NCBI GenBank assembly: GCA_947630885.1
Contig: CANRJI010000045.1
Location: 1 to 8,217 of the forward strand
DNA length: 8,217 nt
Direction of reading: 5' to 3'
Source of the DNA: an uncultured Bacilli bacterium
GTDB lineage: Bacteria; Bacillota_I; Bacilli_A; RF39; UBA660
Shown: positions 1 to 5,196 of the stretch, in pieces
How positions within the stretch are numbered: the first letter of the stretch is position 1
Layout of the letters: each line of letters opens with the position of its first letter
Notes under the pieces: model-generated
The model's input: the letters and a program-made list of their open reading frames with translations, nothing else
Database searches by the model: none
What the model was told of the DNA's origin: nothing
Translations under genes and position numbers: made by a program

Positions 1-104
1 TAGACCATTTCCAAGACTAAGAGGCGTGATTCTTCGCGATTTTTAAGGGGTACTTGAGCAATTAATTCTTCTGGTAAATAATAATCAAAGTCATCAGTTT
101 TCAT
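1..104 (-). CDS. queA: QueA, S-adenosylmethionine:tRNA ribosyltransferase-isomerase (N-terminal fragment)
   Basis: Only the first 34 codons are present; the rest lies beyond the left edge. The translation starts MKTDDFDYYLPEELIAQVPL and continues with an ESRLLVL stretch. This is the characteristic QueA N-terminus (DFDF-LPEELIAQ-P---R--SRLLVL). QueA transfers the ribosyl part of SAM to preQ1 in tRNAs with GUN anticodons, making epoxyqueuosine in the cytosol. The ATG at 104-102 is preceded by an AGAAGGTG Shine-Dalgarno at about 112-118, which fixes the start. The gene lies 58 nt downstream of a tRNA-Met on the same strand, with a terminator-like hairpin in between. No separate queA promoter fits in the 23 nt between that hairpin's T-run and the ATG. 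Identification is confident from the N-terminal signature; nothing can be said about the intactness of the rest. Confidence 0.9.
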   Translation of the reverse strand, partial: MKTDDFDYYLPEELIAQVPLKNREESRLLVLEMV

Positions 105-127
105 AACTACACCTTCTTTTAATCATT

Positions 128-152
128 AAAAAACTAGATAATATTATCTAGT
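128..152 (-). terminator. Intrinsic terminator or attenuator between tRNA-Met and queA
   Basis: Perfect 10-bp arms, ACTAGATAAT at 133-142 and ATTATCTAGT at 143-152, form an inverted repeat with no extra loop bases (about 8 bp can pair once a loop is allowed). Read on the minus strand, the hairpin is followed at once by six T, so it has the layout of a Rho-independent terminator for the tRNA. The stem is AT-rich, so termination may be partial. That would allow read-through into queA, whose ATG follows 24 nt after the last T. Confidence 0.65.
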
Positions 153-162
153 AATTATCATA

Positions 163-239
163 TGGTAGCGAAAGAGGGGGTCGAACCCACGACCTTTCGG
201 GTATGAACCGAACGCTCTAGCCAACTGAGCTATTTCGCC
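163..239 (-). tRNA. tRNA-Met (anticodon CAU), elongator
   Basis: The minus strand folds into a 77-nt cloverleaf with an encoded CCA end at 165-163. The acceptor is GGCGAAA/TTTCGCT with a G1-U72 wobble. The D-stem is GCTC/GAGC with GG in the loop, the anticodon stem is TTCGG/CCGAA with loop TTCATAC, and the T-loop is TTCGACC. The anticodon CAT is complementary to 203-205. The anticodon stem lacks the three G-C pairs of an initiator, and the G1-U72 pair and the overall sequence match Bacillus elongator tRNA-Met. A tRNA-Ile2 with modified CAU is therefore unlikely. The T-stem carries one U-U mismatch (50:64). The gene has its own promoter just upstream and a hairpin plus T-run downstream. Confidence 0.95.
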
Positions 240-242
240 GTC

Positions 243-268
243 AAATGTAATATCATTATATTACATTT
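243..268. repeat. Perfect 11-bp inverted repeat between the ZnuA-like gene and tRNA-Met
   Basis: AAATGTAATAT (243-253) is matched exactly by ATATTACATTT (258-268) around the four bases CATT. It begins 26 nt after the stop codon of the ZnuA-like gene (minus strand) and spans the -10 box and start region of the tRNA-Met promoter. As RNA on the minus strand it gives a stable AT hairpin, but it is followed only by GACGG and lacks a U-run, so it is a poor terminator in that direction. On the plus strand a T-rich tract follows. It may help end the upstream transcript or act as a protein-binding site. Confidence 0.6.
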
Positions 269-283
269 TTATATTTAAATCAA
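255..283 (-). promoter_or_regulatory. Sigma-A-type promoter of tRNA-Met
   Basis: Read on the minus strand: TTGATT (283-278), 17-nt spacer, TATAAT (260-255). The predicted start, near 248, leaves about 9 nt of leader before the mature tRNA 5' end at 239. The -10 matches consensus and the spacing is ideal, so the tRNA does not depend on the upstream gene. Confidence 0.8.
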
Positions 284-294
284 GCATTTTTATG

Positions 295-1173
295 TTATTT
301 ATATAATTCTTTATCAAACAAGTCAATATTGTTATGCATAATAGTCATATAGTTTTCATTTGAATTAGTTACTCCCCCATCAATTGTTTTCATTGCATTG
401 ATAGTTACTAACTCAGCACTATTATTTTCAATTAATTTTTGACATGTAGCATTTGTTTCTGTATTTGCTGAGAAAATATATTTTACTTCACCATTATTTA
501 TTAATTTACGGACTTCATTTAAGGTATTTTCATTTAGATTATCATTTTCTTCGAGTGAGATAACTTTAACGCCGTATTTTTCCAGGAATTTAAATAAATC
601 ATCATCGACGACAATCGTTTTATATTTAGCGAGAGACATATTTTCTTTCATATCGGCATCAAGTTTTGACAAATTATATTTTAATTCGTTATAACGATCT
701 TCGATACCAGTTTTATCATTATTAGATATTAGATAAGGATTATCAATATATTCAAGTAAGCCATTTTTGGTATTTTGAGCCATCATTAAGTAGTTATAAG
801 GATTGAGCCATAATTCTGCAATATCGTTATCGTAAGTCATTCCAAGGGATATATCAATAATTTTTAGTTTTTTATTGATATTAATCATTTTGACGGCAAA
901 ATCACGATCGCGATCTAGACTATTAAAAACAAATAAGTCGGTATTTGCATATTCTTTTAATTTTTTATTGGATAACTCATATTCATTAGTATCAATTCCT
1001 GATGGATAAATACTATATATAGTTGAATTGGTACCATAAAGGCTATCAATTAAATATTTGACAGGATATATGGTTGTATATATGGTTATATCCTCCATGC
1101 TATCTTTAGTAAAATCACACCCTGAAAGTAGTAATACAAATACTAGTAATACGATTATTAATTTTTTCTTCAT
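295..1173 (-). CDS. ZnuA/TroA-like (cluster A-I) substrate-binding lipoprotein lacking canonical metal-ligand histidines
   Basis: This 292-residue protein has a lipoprotein signal peptide: MKKK, a hydrophobic stretch, then the lipobox LSGC with Cys19. It should be anchored to the outer face of the membrane. The body fits the zinc/manganese ABC-transporter binding-protein family (PF01297): ITIYTTIYPVKYL near residue 29, a YELS-KKLKEYANTDLFVFN segment (65-84), WLNP (122-125), a long backbone helix around 155-180, LFKFLEKYGV (193-202) and IFSANTETNATCQKL (233-247). The positions that bind metal in ZnuA/TroA are altered. The His of DPH-YEP is Asn63, the His of DPHxWLDP is Glu120, and the His before AF-YL is Asp191. 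The only His remaining is His280, near the C-terminus. No permease or ATPase gene is adjacent. The start is supported by an AGAGGT Shine-Dalgarno (about 1184-1179) and a promoter upstream. Binding of another ligand, use of Asp/Glu/Asn ligands, or a non-transport role are all possible. Confidence 0.82.
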   Translation of the reverse strand: MKKKLIIVLLVFVLLLSGCDFTKDSMEDITIYTTIYPVKYLIDSLYGTNSTIYSIYPSGIDTNEYELSNKKLKEYANTDLFVFNSLDRDRDFAVKMININKKLKIIDISLGMTYDNDIAELWLNPYNYLMMAQNTKNGLLEYIDNPYLISNNDKTGIEDRYNELKYNLSKLDADMKENMSLAKYKTIVVDDDLFKFLEKYGVKVISLEENDNLNENTLNEVRKLINNGEVKYIFSANTETNATCQKLIENNSAELVTINAMKTIDGGVTNSNENYMTIMHNNIDLFDKELYK

Positions 1174-1201
1174 AACTTACCTCTTTCATTTTTCATATAT
1201 A

Positions 1202-1230
1202 ATATTACTATATTTTTATCTTTTTGTAAA
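1202..1230 (-). promoter_or_regulatory. Promoter of the ZnuA-like lipoprotein gene
   Basis: On the minus strand TTTACA (1230-1225) and TAATAT (1207-1202) are separated by exactly 17 nt. Initiation near 1195 would leave a leader of about 20 nt containing the AGAGGT ribosome-binding site before the ATG at 1173. The promoter sits in the 67-nt gap after spmB, where I see no terminator, so some read-through from spmB is also possible. Confidence 0.65.
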
Positions 1231-1240
1231 TAAAGTTAGT

Positions 1241-1750
1241 TTAAAAAAATAATCTTACCATAATTACTGAAAATATAACACTAAAGAAATCCGCTAGTAA
1301 ACCTACGGCGAGAGAATATTTTGTTTTTTTTATGCCGATACTAGCAAAATACATACTTACTATATAAATAGTTGTATCGGTTGATCCTTGCATTACAGAA
1401 GCAATGTGGCCAATATAACTATCTGGCCCATGAATTTTTAAGATATCGCTTAAAATAACGAGACTACTAGTACCTGATATTGGCCTTAAAAGGGCTAAAG
1501 GTAAAAGGTCAGAAGGAAAACCTAAATGACTTAGTAGCGGACTTAGTAGGGAACTGAAATTACTTATTATATTGCTACTCGTCAGCATGGTTATAGCAAG
1601 TAGCATGGCAAAAATAGTTGGAAATAAATTAATTGAGGTCTCTAGACCTTCTTTGACCCCTGCTAGAAAAGTATCAAAAAGGTCAACTTTTTTGATAAGA
1701 CCATATATTATAATAATCATAACAACGACAGGAATGATAAAATTAACCAT
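1241..1750 (-). CDS. spmB: Spore maturation protein B (nucleoside-recognition/Gate-domain membrane protein)
   Basis: This 169-residue, very hydrophobic protein has several membrane helices. It carries the SpmB hallmarks: LRPISGTSSL (88-97), a HGPDSYIGHIASVMQGSTDTT stretch (107-127), YFASIGIKKTKYSL (134-147) and the VGLLADFFSV end. In Bacillus subtilis SpmA and SpmB are needed for full dehydration of the spore core and so for heat resistance; how they act is not settled. The length is close to the Bacillus protein (about 178). The ATG overlaps the end of spmA by 8 nt and is preceded by GGAGG with about 8 nt spacing (minus strand, around 1759), so the two are translationally coupled. It ends the dacB-spmA-spmB operon; no clear terminator follows its TAA. 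Confidence 0.95.
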   Translation of the reverse strand: MVNFIIPVVVMIIIIYGLIKKVDLFDTFLAGVKEGLETSINLFPTIFAMLLAITMLTSSNIISNFSSLLSPLLSHLGFPSDLLPLALLRPISGTSSLVILSDILKIHGPDSYIGHIASVMQGSTDTTIYIVSMYFASIGIKKTKYSLAVGLLADFFSVIFSVIMVRLFF

Positions 1751-2330
1751 GACGGCGCCTCCAGAAAAAATAGAAAATACGATCGATAATTATGGCCATT
1801 AGTGTAGAGCAAATAGTTGTAATTATTGTTACTCCTACTATATCTGTCGGACTTGCTGAACCGGAAGCGAGTCTTAAACTTATGACGGTAGTGGGAATAA
1901 GGGTAACTGATGAAGTATTAATAGCTAAAAATGTTATCATACTGCGTGATGCTTCGTCACGGTCGTTATTTAGTGTTTTTAATTCACGCATGGCTTTTAA
2001 GCCAAATGGTGTAGCGGCATTACCTAGTCCTAACATATTCATAACAATATTTGAAGATATGTATCCGATAGCGGTATGGCCATCAGGAATTTCGGGAAAG
2101 ATAACTTTGATATATTTGGATAATTTTTGAGAGACGATTTTTAATAGGCCAGAAGATTCAGCAATTTTCATTGTTCCCAACCAAAGACATAATAAAGGAA
2201 CTAAATCAAAAATCATTTCTATAGCTTTTGTTCCACTAGAAAGTAAATTATTGGTTAGCGATGAATCTCCTTTGATAATACCTACTACGACCCCGAGAAT
2301 AATAAAAAGGGCAAAAAGGTAACTAATCAT
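1743..2330 (-). CDS. spmA: Spore maturation protein A (nucleoside-recognition/Gate-domain membrane protein)
   Basis: This 195-residue membrane protein matches SpmA in length (about 196 in B. subtilis) and signature. It has an N-terminal helix (residues 2-18), LVPLLCLWLGTMKIAESSGL (43-62), PEIPDGHTAIGYISSNIVMN (80-99), GLGNAATPFGLKAM (101-114), and MITFLAINTSSVTLIPTTVI (131-150), then a C-terminal helix ending in basic WRRRHG. Together with SpmB it acts in the forespore/spore membrane system for core dehydration, as known from Bacillus. The ATG overlaps the dacB stop by 8 nt (ATGATTAG) and an AAGGA ribosome-binding site lies about 10 nt upstream inside dacB. The arrangement indicates one mRNA with coupled translation. 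No substitutions were noticed in the conserved NAATPFG motif. Confidence 0.95.
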   Translation of the reverse strand: MISYLFALFIILGVVVGIIKGDSSLTNNLLSSGTKAIEMIFDLVPLLCLWLGTMKIAESSGLLKIVSQKLSKYIKVIFPEIPDGHTAIGYISSNIVMNMLGLGNAATPFGLKAMRELKTLNNDRDEASRSMITFLAINTSSVTLIPTTVISLRLASGSASPTDIVGVTIITTICSTLMAIIIDRIFYFFWRRRHG

Positions 2331-3411
2331 TAAACCAATCCTTTATTCTAGTAAATATATTTTTAGAAGTCACATTTTTCTTATTAATGATATAGATATC
2401 TTCTTCATATAGTAAGGTGTCTCCTAAGTAGATTTGATTCTTACCCACTTTTTCGTTATCTTGATAGTTTTCTTTTTTTTCTAAAATGATATGGCTTATT
2501 AAATTTCTTTTCTCATCTTTTTTTAATGGTAAGTAGACATTATTTTTAATATAAAAGGTGGCGTCTTGATAATAGGTATCTCCTAGTAAAGTAAACTTAT
2601 TTTTATTTAAAACTTTATAACTAAAATAATTATCTTTAGCATATTTATATAATTCTAAATGAGTATTCCAATCATCAGAATCTCTTATCGTTACAACGAC
2701 AAGATTCATTCCATCAATTGATGCAGTACTAACAAGAGTACGACCGGACTCTTCAGTATAACCAGTTTTCCCTCCTGTTATGTAATCGTAACGTAATAGT
2801 TTGTTTTTGTTATTCCAAATATAGGTTTTTTTATTGGTTACGACTTGATGTTTCTTCGTTTTAACTATTTCTTGGTATTCAGGGTTTTTCATGGCATATC
2901 TTGTTAAAAGAGCCATGTCGTAACACGAAGAATAATTTCCATGAGGAGTTGGAAGGCCACTGGCATTATAAAAGGTTGTATTTTTCATTCCTAATTCTTT
3001 GGCCTTTTCATTCATTAGCTCAACAAATTTTTCTTCGCTTCCGGCAATATGACTTGCAATCATCGAAGCAGCGTCATTACCGCTTCGAAGCATGAGGCCA
3101 TAAAGTAAGTCTCTTAAAGTTATTTCTTCACCTACTTCGATATAAATTCCTGAACCATATGCTTTGGAAATACTATCGTCGACAGTAATAAGTTCATCTA
3201 AATTTCCTCGTTCGATGGCGACTATTGAGCTCATTATTTTCGTAATACTAGCAATTAGTTTTTTACTATTCATATTTTTTGATGCCAATACCCTACCAGT
3301 TGTCATATCCATAAGAACATATGATGAAGCACTGCTAGTACTTGCGGATACGCTTGCGGAAATAGGTAGTGATAAAAGTAATACTATTATAAAAAAGAGA
3401 CATTTTTTCAT
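2323..3411 (-). CDS. dacB: D-alanyl-D-alanine carboxypeptidase, DacB/PBP5*-type (peptidase S11)
   Basis: This 362-residue secreted serine peptidase removes the terminal D-Ala from peptidoglycan stem peptides outside the membrane, limiting cross-linking. A signal peptide covers roughly residues 1-24 (cleavage near SVSA-STSS). All three penicillin-binding motifs are present: SITK with catalytic Ser55 and Lys58, SGN (110-112), and KTG (215-217, in GGKTGYT). Residues from about 255 to 345 form the usual all-beta C-terminal domain, and the end (IFTRIKDWFND) looks like a short amphipathic membrane-binding helix. The ATG has AGGTGAG at a good distance. The gene overlaps spmA, reproducing the dacB-spmA-spmB order of Bacillus, where DacB trims spore cortex under sigma-E. 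That order argues for the sporulation paralogue over vegetative DacA, although sequence alone would also allow DacF or DacA. I could not find a convincing sigma-A or sigma-E promoter upstream. Confidence 0.92.
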   Translation of the reverse strand: MKKCLFFIIVLLLSLPISASVSASTSSASSYVLMDMTTGRVLASKNMNSKKLIASITKIMSSIVAIERGNLDELITVDDSISKAYGSGIYIEVGEEITLRDLLYGLMLRSGNDAASMIASHIAGSEEKFVELMNEKAKELGMKNTTFYNASGLPTPHGNYSSCYDMALLTRYAMKNPEYQEIVKTKKHQVVTNKKTYIWNNKNKLLRYDYITGGKTGYTEESGRTLVSTASIDGMNLVVVTIRDSDDWNTHLELYKYAKDNYFSYKVLNKNKFTLLGDTYYQDATFYIKNNVYLPLKKDEKRNLISHIILEKKENYQDNEKVGKNQIYLGDTLLYEEDIYIINKKNVTSKNIFTRIKDWFND

Positions 3412-3528
3412 AATCTCACCTACATAAGTATATGTTTATGTTCTTTTTTTATTTCCTATATATTAATGGTATTTTATTGACATAATATATAATAATATGA
3501 TTTCTTATCTTGTGCTTATTTTTTTAGC

Positions 3529-3558
3529 TTGATATTAATACTTTAGCTATGCTATAAT
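3529..3558 (+). promoter_or_regulatory. Strong extended -10 promoter upstream of the pseudouridine synthase gene
   Basis: TTGATA (3529-3534), 18-nt spacer, TATAAT (3553-3558), with TG one base before the -10 (an extended -10, TGC-TATAAT). Initiation would be near 3565. This is the best promoter in the window. It lies about 145 nt ahead of the pseudouridine synthase ATG, so it drives either a long leader or a separate small RNA. The preceding stretch 3412-3528, upstream of dacB on the other strand, holds nothing else I can call. Confidence 0.8.
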
Positions 3559-3709
3559 TAATTCCTTGCCATTTATGAGCAAGAAAGTGATTGGAAAATG
3601 GTTATATTTTAGTTACTACTTCAGTAAAGGGAAGAGAAGTTATTAATCAAAATAAATAGTTCTTTTTTTTCTTTATTAAATTTAGTATAATATATTTAGG
3701 AGACTTATT
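3559..3709 (+). other. Structured 5' leader or small-RNA candidate before the pseudouridine synthase
   Basis: Transcripts from the extended -10 promoter cross this AT-rich stretch. CTTGC (3565-3569) can pair with GCAAG (3579-3583), and CCATTT (3569-3574), lying mostly in that hairpin's loop, can pair with AAATGG (3596-3601). This is an H-type pseudoknot layout, or two competing folds, with one C shared. A further hairpin TTACT/AGTAA lies at 3612-3626. A run of eight T (3663-3670) follows a weak, interrupted stem (AGAA-TTATT with AATAA-TTCT), which might act as an attenuator. I do not recognise a known riboswitch family. A 23-codon reading frame (3575-3646) starts without a Shine-Dalgarno. The ribosome-binding site of the downstream gene is AGGAG at 3698-3702. 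Confidence 0.4.
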
Positions 3710-4552
3710 ATGGAAAAATTAGTTGTTAAAGAAAAAGATAAATTATATAATTATTTGAGGAAAAATATTACTTATAAATCAAAAAATAATATTAAAACAT
3801 TACTTAAAAGCAATAGCGTTTTAGTAAATGATAAAGTTGTTAATAATCATGATTATATTTTAGAAGTTGGTGACGTTATTTCTTTTGGTAATTCTGATAA
3901 AAGAAATCCTTCCTTGAAAATCATTTATGAAGATGAAAATATTATTGTATTAGATAAACCTACTAAATTACTTACGATATCGAATCGTAAAGAAAAGGAG
4001 AATACTTTATATCGACAAGTATCTGACTATTTGAGAAAAGAAGGTAAAAAAGTTTTTATTATCCATCGGTTGGATTATGATACGTCTGGGGTTATTATGT
4101 TTGCTAAAAATCAAATGATACAGAAATTATATCAAGATAACTGGAATAAAATAGCTAAAATAAGAGAATATGTTACAGTCGTCGAAGGTATAACAGAAAG
4201 TCACGGACATATTGAATCTTACTTAAAGCAAAATAAAAGTTTGCAAGTTTATTCTTCTAAAGGGAAAGATGGCTTATTTTCAGTAACGGATTATGAAAAA
4301 ATAGTTAATAATAGTAAATATTCGCTTCTTAAAATTTATATTTCTACAGGAAGAAGAAATCAAATTAGATGCCATATGTTTGATATAGGTCATCCTATTA
4401 TCGGAGACTCTCGATATGGCTCAAATAGTAATCCTCTCGGCCGACTAGCACTTCATGCCACTTTACTTCAAATTATGGATCCTCTTACCAAAAAAGTATT
4501 TAATTTTAAAAGTGATGTTCCTAAAGATTTTATGGGTTTGATTGAAAAGTAA
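3710..4552 (+). CDS. RluA-family pseudouridine synthase with N-terminal S4 domain
   Basis: This 280-residue cytosolic enzyme isomerises uridine to pseudouridine in structured RNA; most homologues act on 23S rRNA, some on tRNA. Residues about 10-60 form an S4 RNA-binding domain (KTLLKSNSVLVNDKVV, then GDVISF). The catalytic domain follows with motif I (IIYEDENIIVLDKP, 71-84), motif II HRLDYDTSG (119-127) with catalytic Asp122, the TGRRNQIRCHM motif (the family's usual TGR-HQIR-H, with Asn for His), GDSRYG, and LALHA. Length is slightly below the usual 290-320, consistent with compact loops. It is close to the RluD/YlyB/YjbO group, but the exact target uridine cannot be read from sequence. The start is set by AGGAG with 7 nt spacing. 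It is transcribed alone, convergent with the DUF1292 genes and ending at a shared terminator. Confidence 0.93.
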   Translation: MEKLVVKEKDKLYNYLRKNITYKSKNNIKTLLKSNSVLVNDKVVNNHDYILEVGDVISFGNSDKRNPSLKIIYEDENIIVLDKPTKLLTISNRKEKENTLYRQVSDYLRKEGKKVFIIHRLDYDTSGVIMFAKNQMIQKLYQDNWNKIAKIREYVTVVEGITESHGHIESYLKQNKSLQVYSSKGKDGLFSVTDYEKIVNNSKYSLLKIYISTGRRNQIRCHMFDIGHPIIGDSRYGSNSNPLGRLALHATLLQIMDPLTKKVFNFKSDVPKDFMGLIEK

Positions 4553-4620
4553 TTTTTGCTTTAAATATTTGGTAATATTTGTTTTGACGAATGTATTCTT
4601 TATTAAAGTTTTTATGTGCA

Positions 4621-4660
4621 AGAAAAAAGAGTATTTTGATGTACTCTAAATTTTTTTTCT
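4621..4660. terminator. Bidirectional intrinsic terminator between convergent genes
   Basis: AGAGTA (4628-4633) and TACTCT (4642-4647) form a 6-bp stem with an 8-nt loop. On the plus strand a run of eight T begins three bases after the stem (4651-4658). On the minus strand TTTTTTCT follows directly. It therefore serves both the plus-strand pseudouridine synthase gene (stop at 4552) and the minus-strand DUF1292 gene (stop at 4674). The flanking A and T runs can lengthen the stem. Confidence 0.85.
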
Positions 4661-4673
4661 TATTGATAATTTT

Positions 4674-4928
4674 TTAGTTTTCTACAGCATCGAGCATTTC
4701 ATTTACAACTTTTTGAACTTCTGATTTTTCGGTTTCATCATTTATATCTTCAATTTTATCATAGCCTTCAGAATCTTTTACAAGACGAGAGACATAGATA
4801 TTAGAGTTATCCTCATCAGCATCAATACAATATACAATATAATCTTTATTTTTGTATTCGAAGACCGTTAATACTTCAGCTTCATTTTTGATTCCATTTT
4901 CATCAGTTACAGTAAATTTTTCATTCAT
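4674..4928 (-). CDS. DUF1292 family protein, second tandem copy
   Basis: This 84-residue acidic protein has the DUF1292 (PF06949) pattern. It opens with FTVTDENGIKNEAEVLTVFE, followed by YKNKDYIVYCID, an acidic DADEDNSNIYVSRLVKD stretch and a C-terminal helix (KVVNEMLDAVEN). The family occurs across Bacillota, often beside housekeeping genes, and its function is unknown. No signal peptide or membrane segment is seen, so it should be cytosolic. Its ATG lies within the last codons of the preceding DUF1292 gene (8-nt overlap), with AGAGGTGA seven bases upstream, so translation is coupled. It is the last gene of the xfp unit and is followed within 15 nt by the bidirectional terminator. The two copies are clearly diverged and not a recent duplication. 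Confidence 0.85.
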   Translation of the reverse strand: MNEKFTVTDENGIKNEAEVLTVFEYKNKDYIVYCIDADEDNSNIYVSRLVKDSEGYDKIEDINDETEKSEVQKVVNEMLDAVEN

Positions 4929-5190
4929 TATTAATCACCTCTATTAATTCTTTTACGACATTCATCGCTTTTTTGTATATATTATCATCTTCAATTTCAC
5001 TAATATAATCATAACCATCTTTATCGGTATCGATGTAAGCAATGTTGAGACTTGATTCACTTGATTCACTTGGATCAAAATCATCAACGGAAAAGAGAGC
5101 AATTTCACGATTCGTTTCTGGTATTTTGAATACGGAAATTATATTTCCTAGTTTAAATTCATTATTTTCATTGACAATATTGAATTCCAT
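4921..5190 (-). CDS. DUF1292 family protein, first tandem copy
   Basis: This acidic protein of 89 residues starts MEFNIVNENNEFKLGNIISV and continues with F-IPETNREIALFSVDD, a serine/acid-rich insert (DPSESSESSLN), IAYIDTDKDGYDYISEIEDD and a C-terminal helix. The order of strands and the acidic middle fit DUF1292, whose role is unknown. I chose the ATG at 5190 over the in-frame GTG at 5193 because the AGGTGA ribosome-binding site is only 3 nt from the GTG but 6 nt from the ATG. That ribosome-binding site contains the TGA stop of the upstream 497-residue protein, so the genes are packed for coupled translation. The serine-rich insert is encoded by a 9-bp tandem repeat (5051-5077) and is absent from the second copy, where the acidic DADEDN stretch takes its place. 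Confidence 0.83.
   Translation of the reverse strand: MEFNIVNENNEFKLGNIISVFKIPETNREIALFSVDDFDPSESSESSLNIAYIDTDKDGYDYISEIEDDNIYKKAMNVVKELIEVINNE
5051..5077 (-). repeat. 9-bp tandem repeat inside the first DUF1292 gene
   Basis: CTTGATTCA occurs twice in a row (5051-5059, 5060-5068), followed by the one-mismatch copy CTTGGATCA (5069-5077). It keeps the reading frame and encodes the SES-type repeat of the serine/acid insert (DPSESSES). Being a multiple of three, copy-number changes would alter insert length without a frameshift. Confidence 0.75.
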
Positions 5191-5196
5191 CACTAA

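Noticed and set aside
163..239. Initiator tRNA-fMet or tRNA-Ile2 with modified CAU
   Set aside because: The anticodon stem lacks three G-C pairs expected of an initiator, and the body matches Bacillus elongator tRNA-Met.
243..268. Zur/Fur/PerR-type operator near the ZnuA-like gene
   Set aside because: The family boxes are 7-1-7 palindromes of other sequence; this one is 11-4-11 and lies after the gene instead of at its promoter.
1068..1091. Short direct repeat TATATGGTT in the ZnuA-like gene
   Set aside because: It simply encodes the ITIYTTIYP strand typical of the family's N-terminus; no sign of a separate function.
1792..2130. Plus-strand open frame of 112 codons opposite spmA
   Set aside because: Antisense shadow of spmA; no ribosome-binding site, no recognisable protein pattern, and the minus-strand frame is a clear SpmA.
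3477..3482. Perfect -35 TTGACA on the plus strand
   Set aside because: No -10 box lies 16-18 nt downstream; the nearest TATAAT-like words are far too close.
3412..3528. Sigma-E or sigma-F/G promoter for dacB
   Set aside because: CATATACT resembles a sigma-E -10 but no matching -35 lies 13-14 nt upstream; TCATATT resembles a -35 but has no -10 at the right distance.
3686..3691. TATAAT as a promoter directly before the pseudouridine synthase
   Set aside because: No -35 beyond a T-run, and initiation would fall on the AGGAG ribosome-binding site; the upstream extended -10 promoter is much better.
5191..5193. GTG start for the first DUF1292 protein
   Set aside because: It would sit only 3 nt from the AGGTGA site; the ATG immediately after it has normal spacing.
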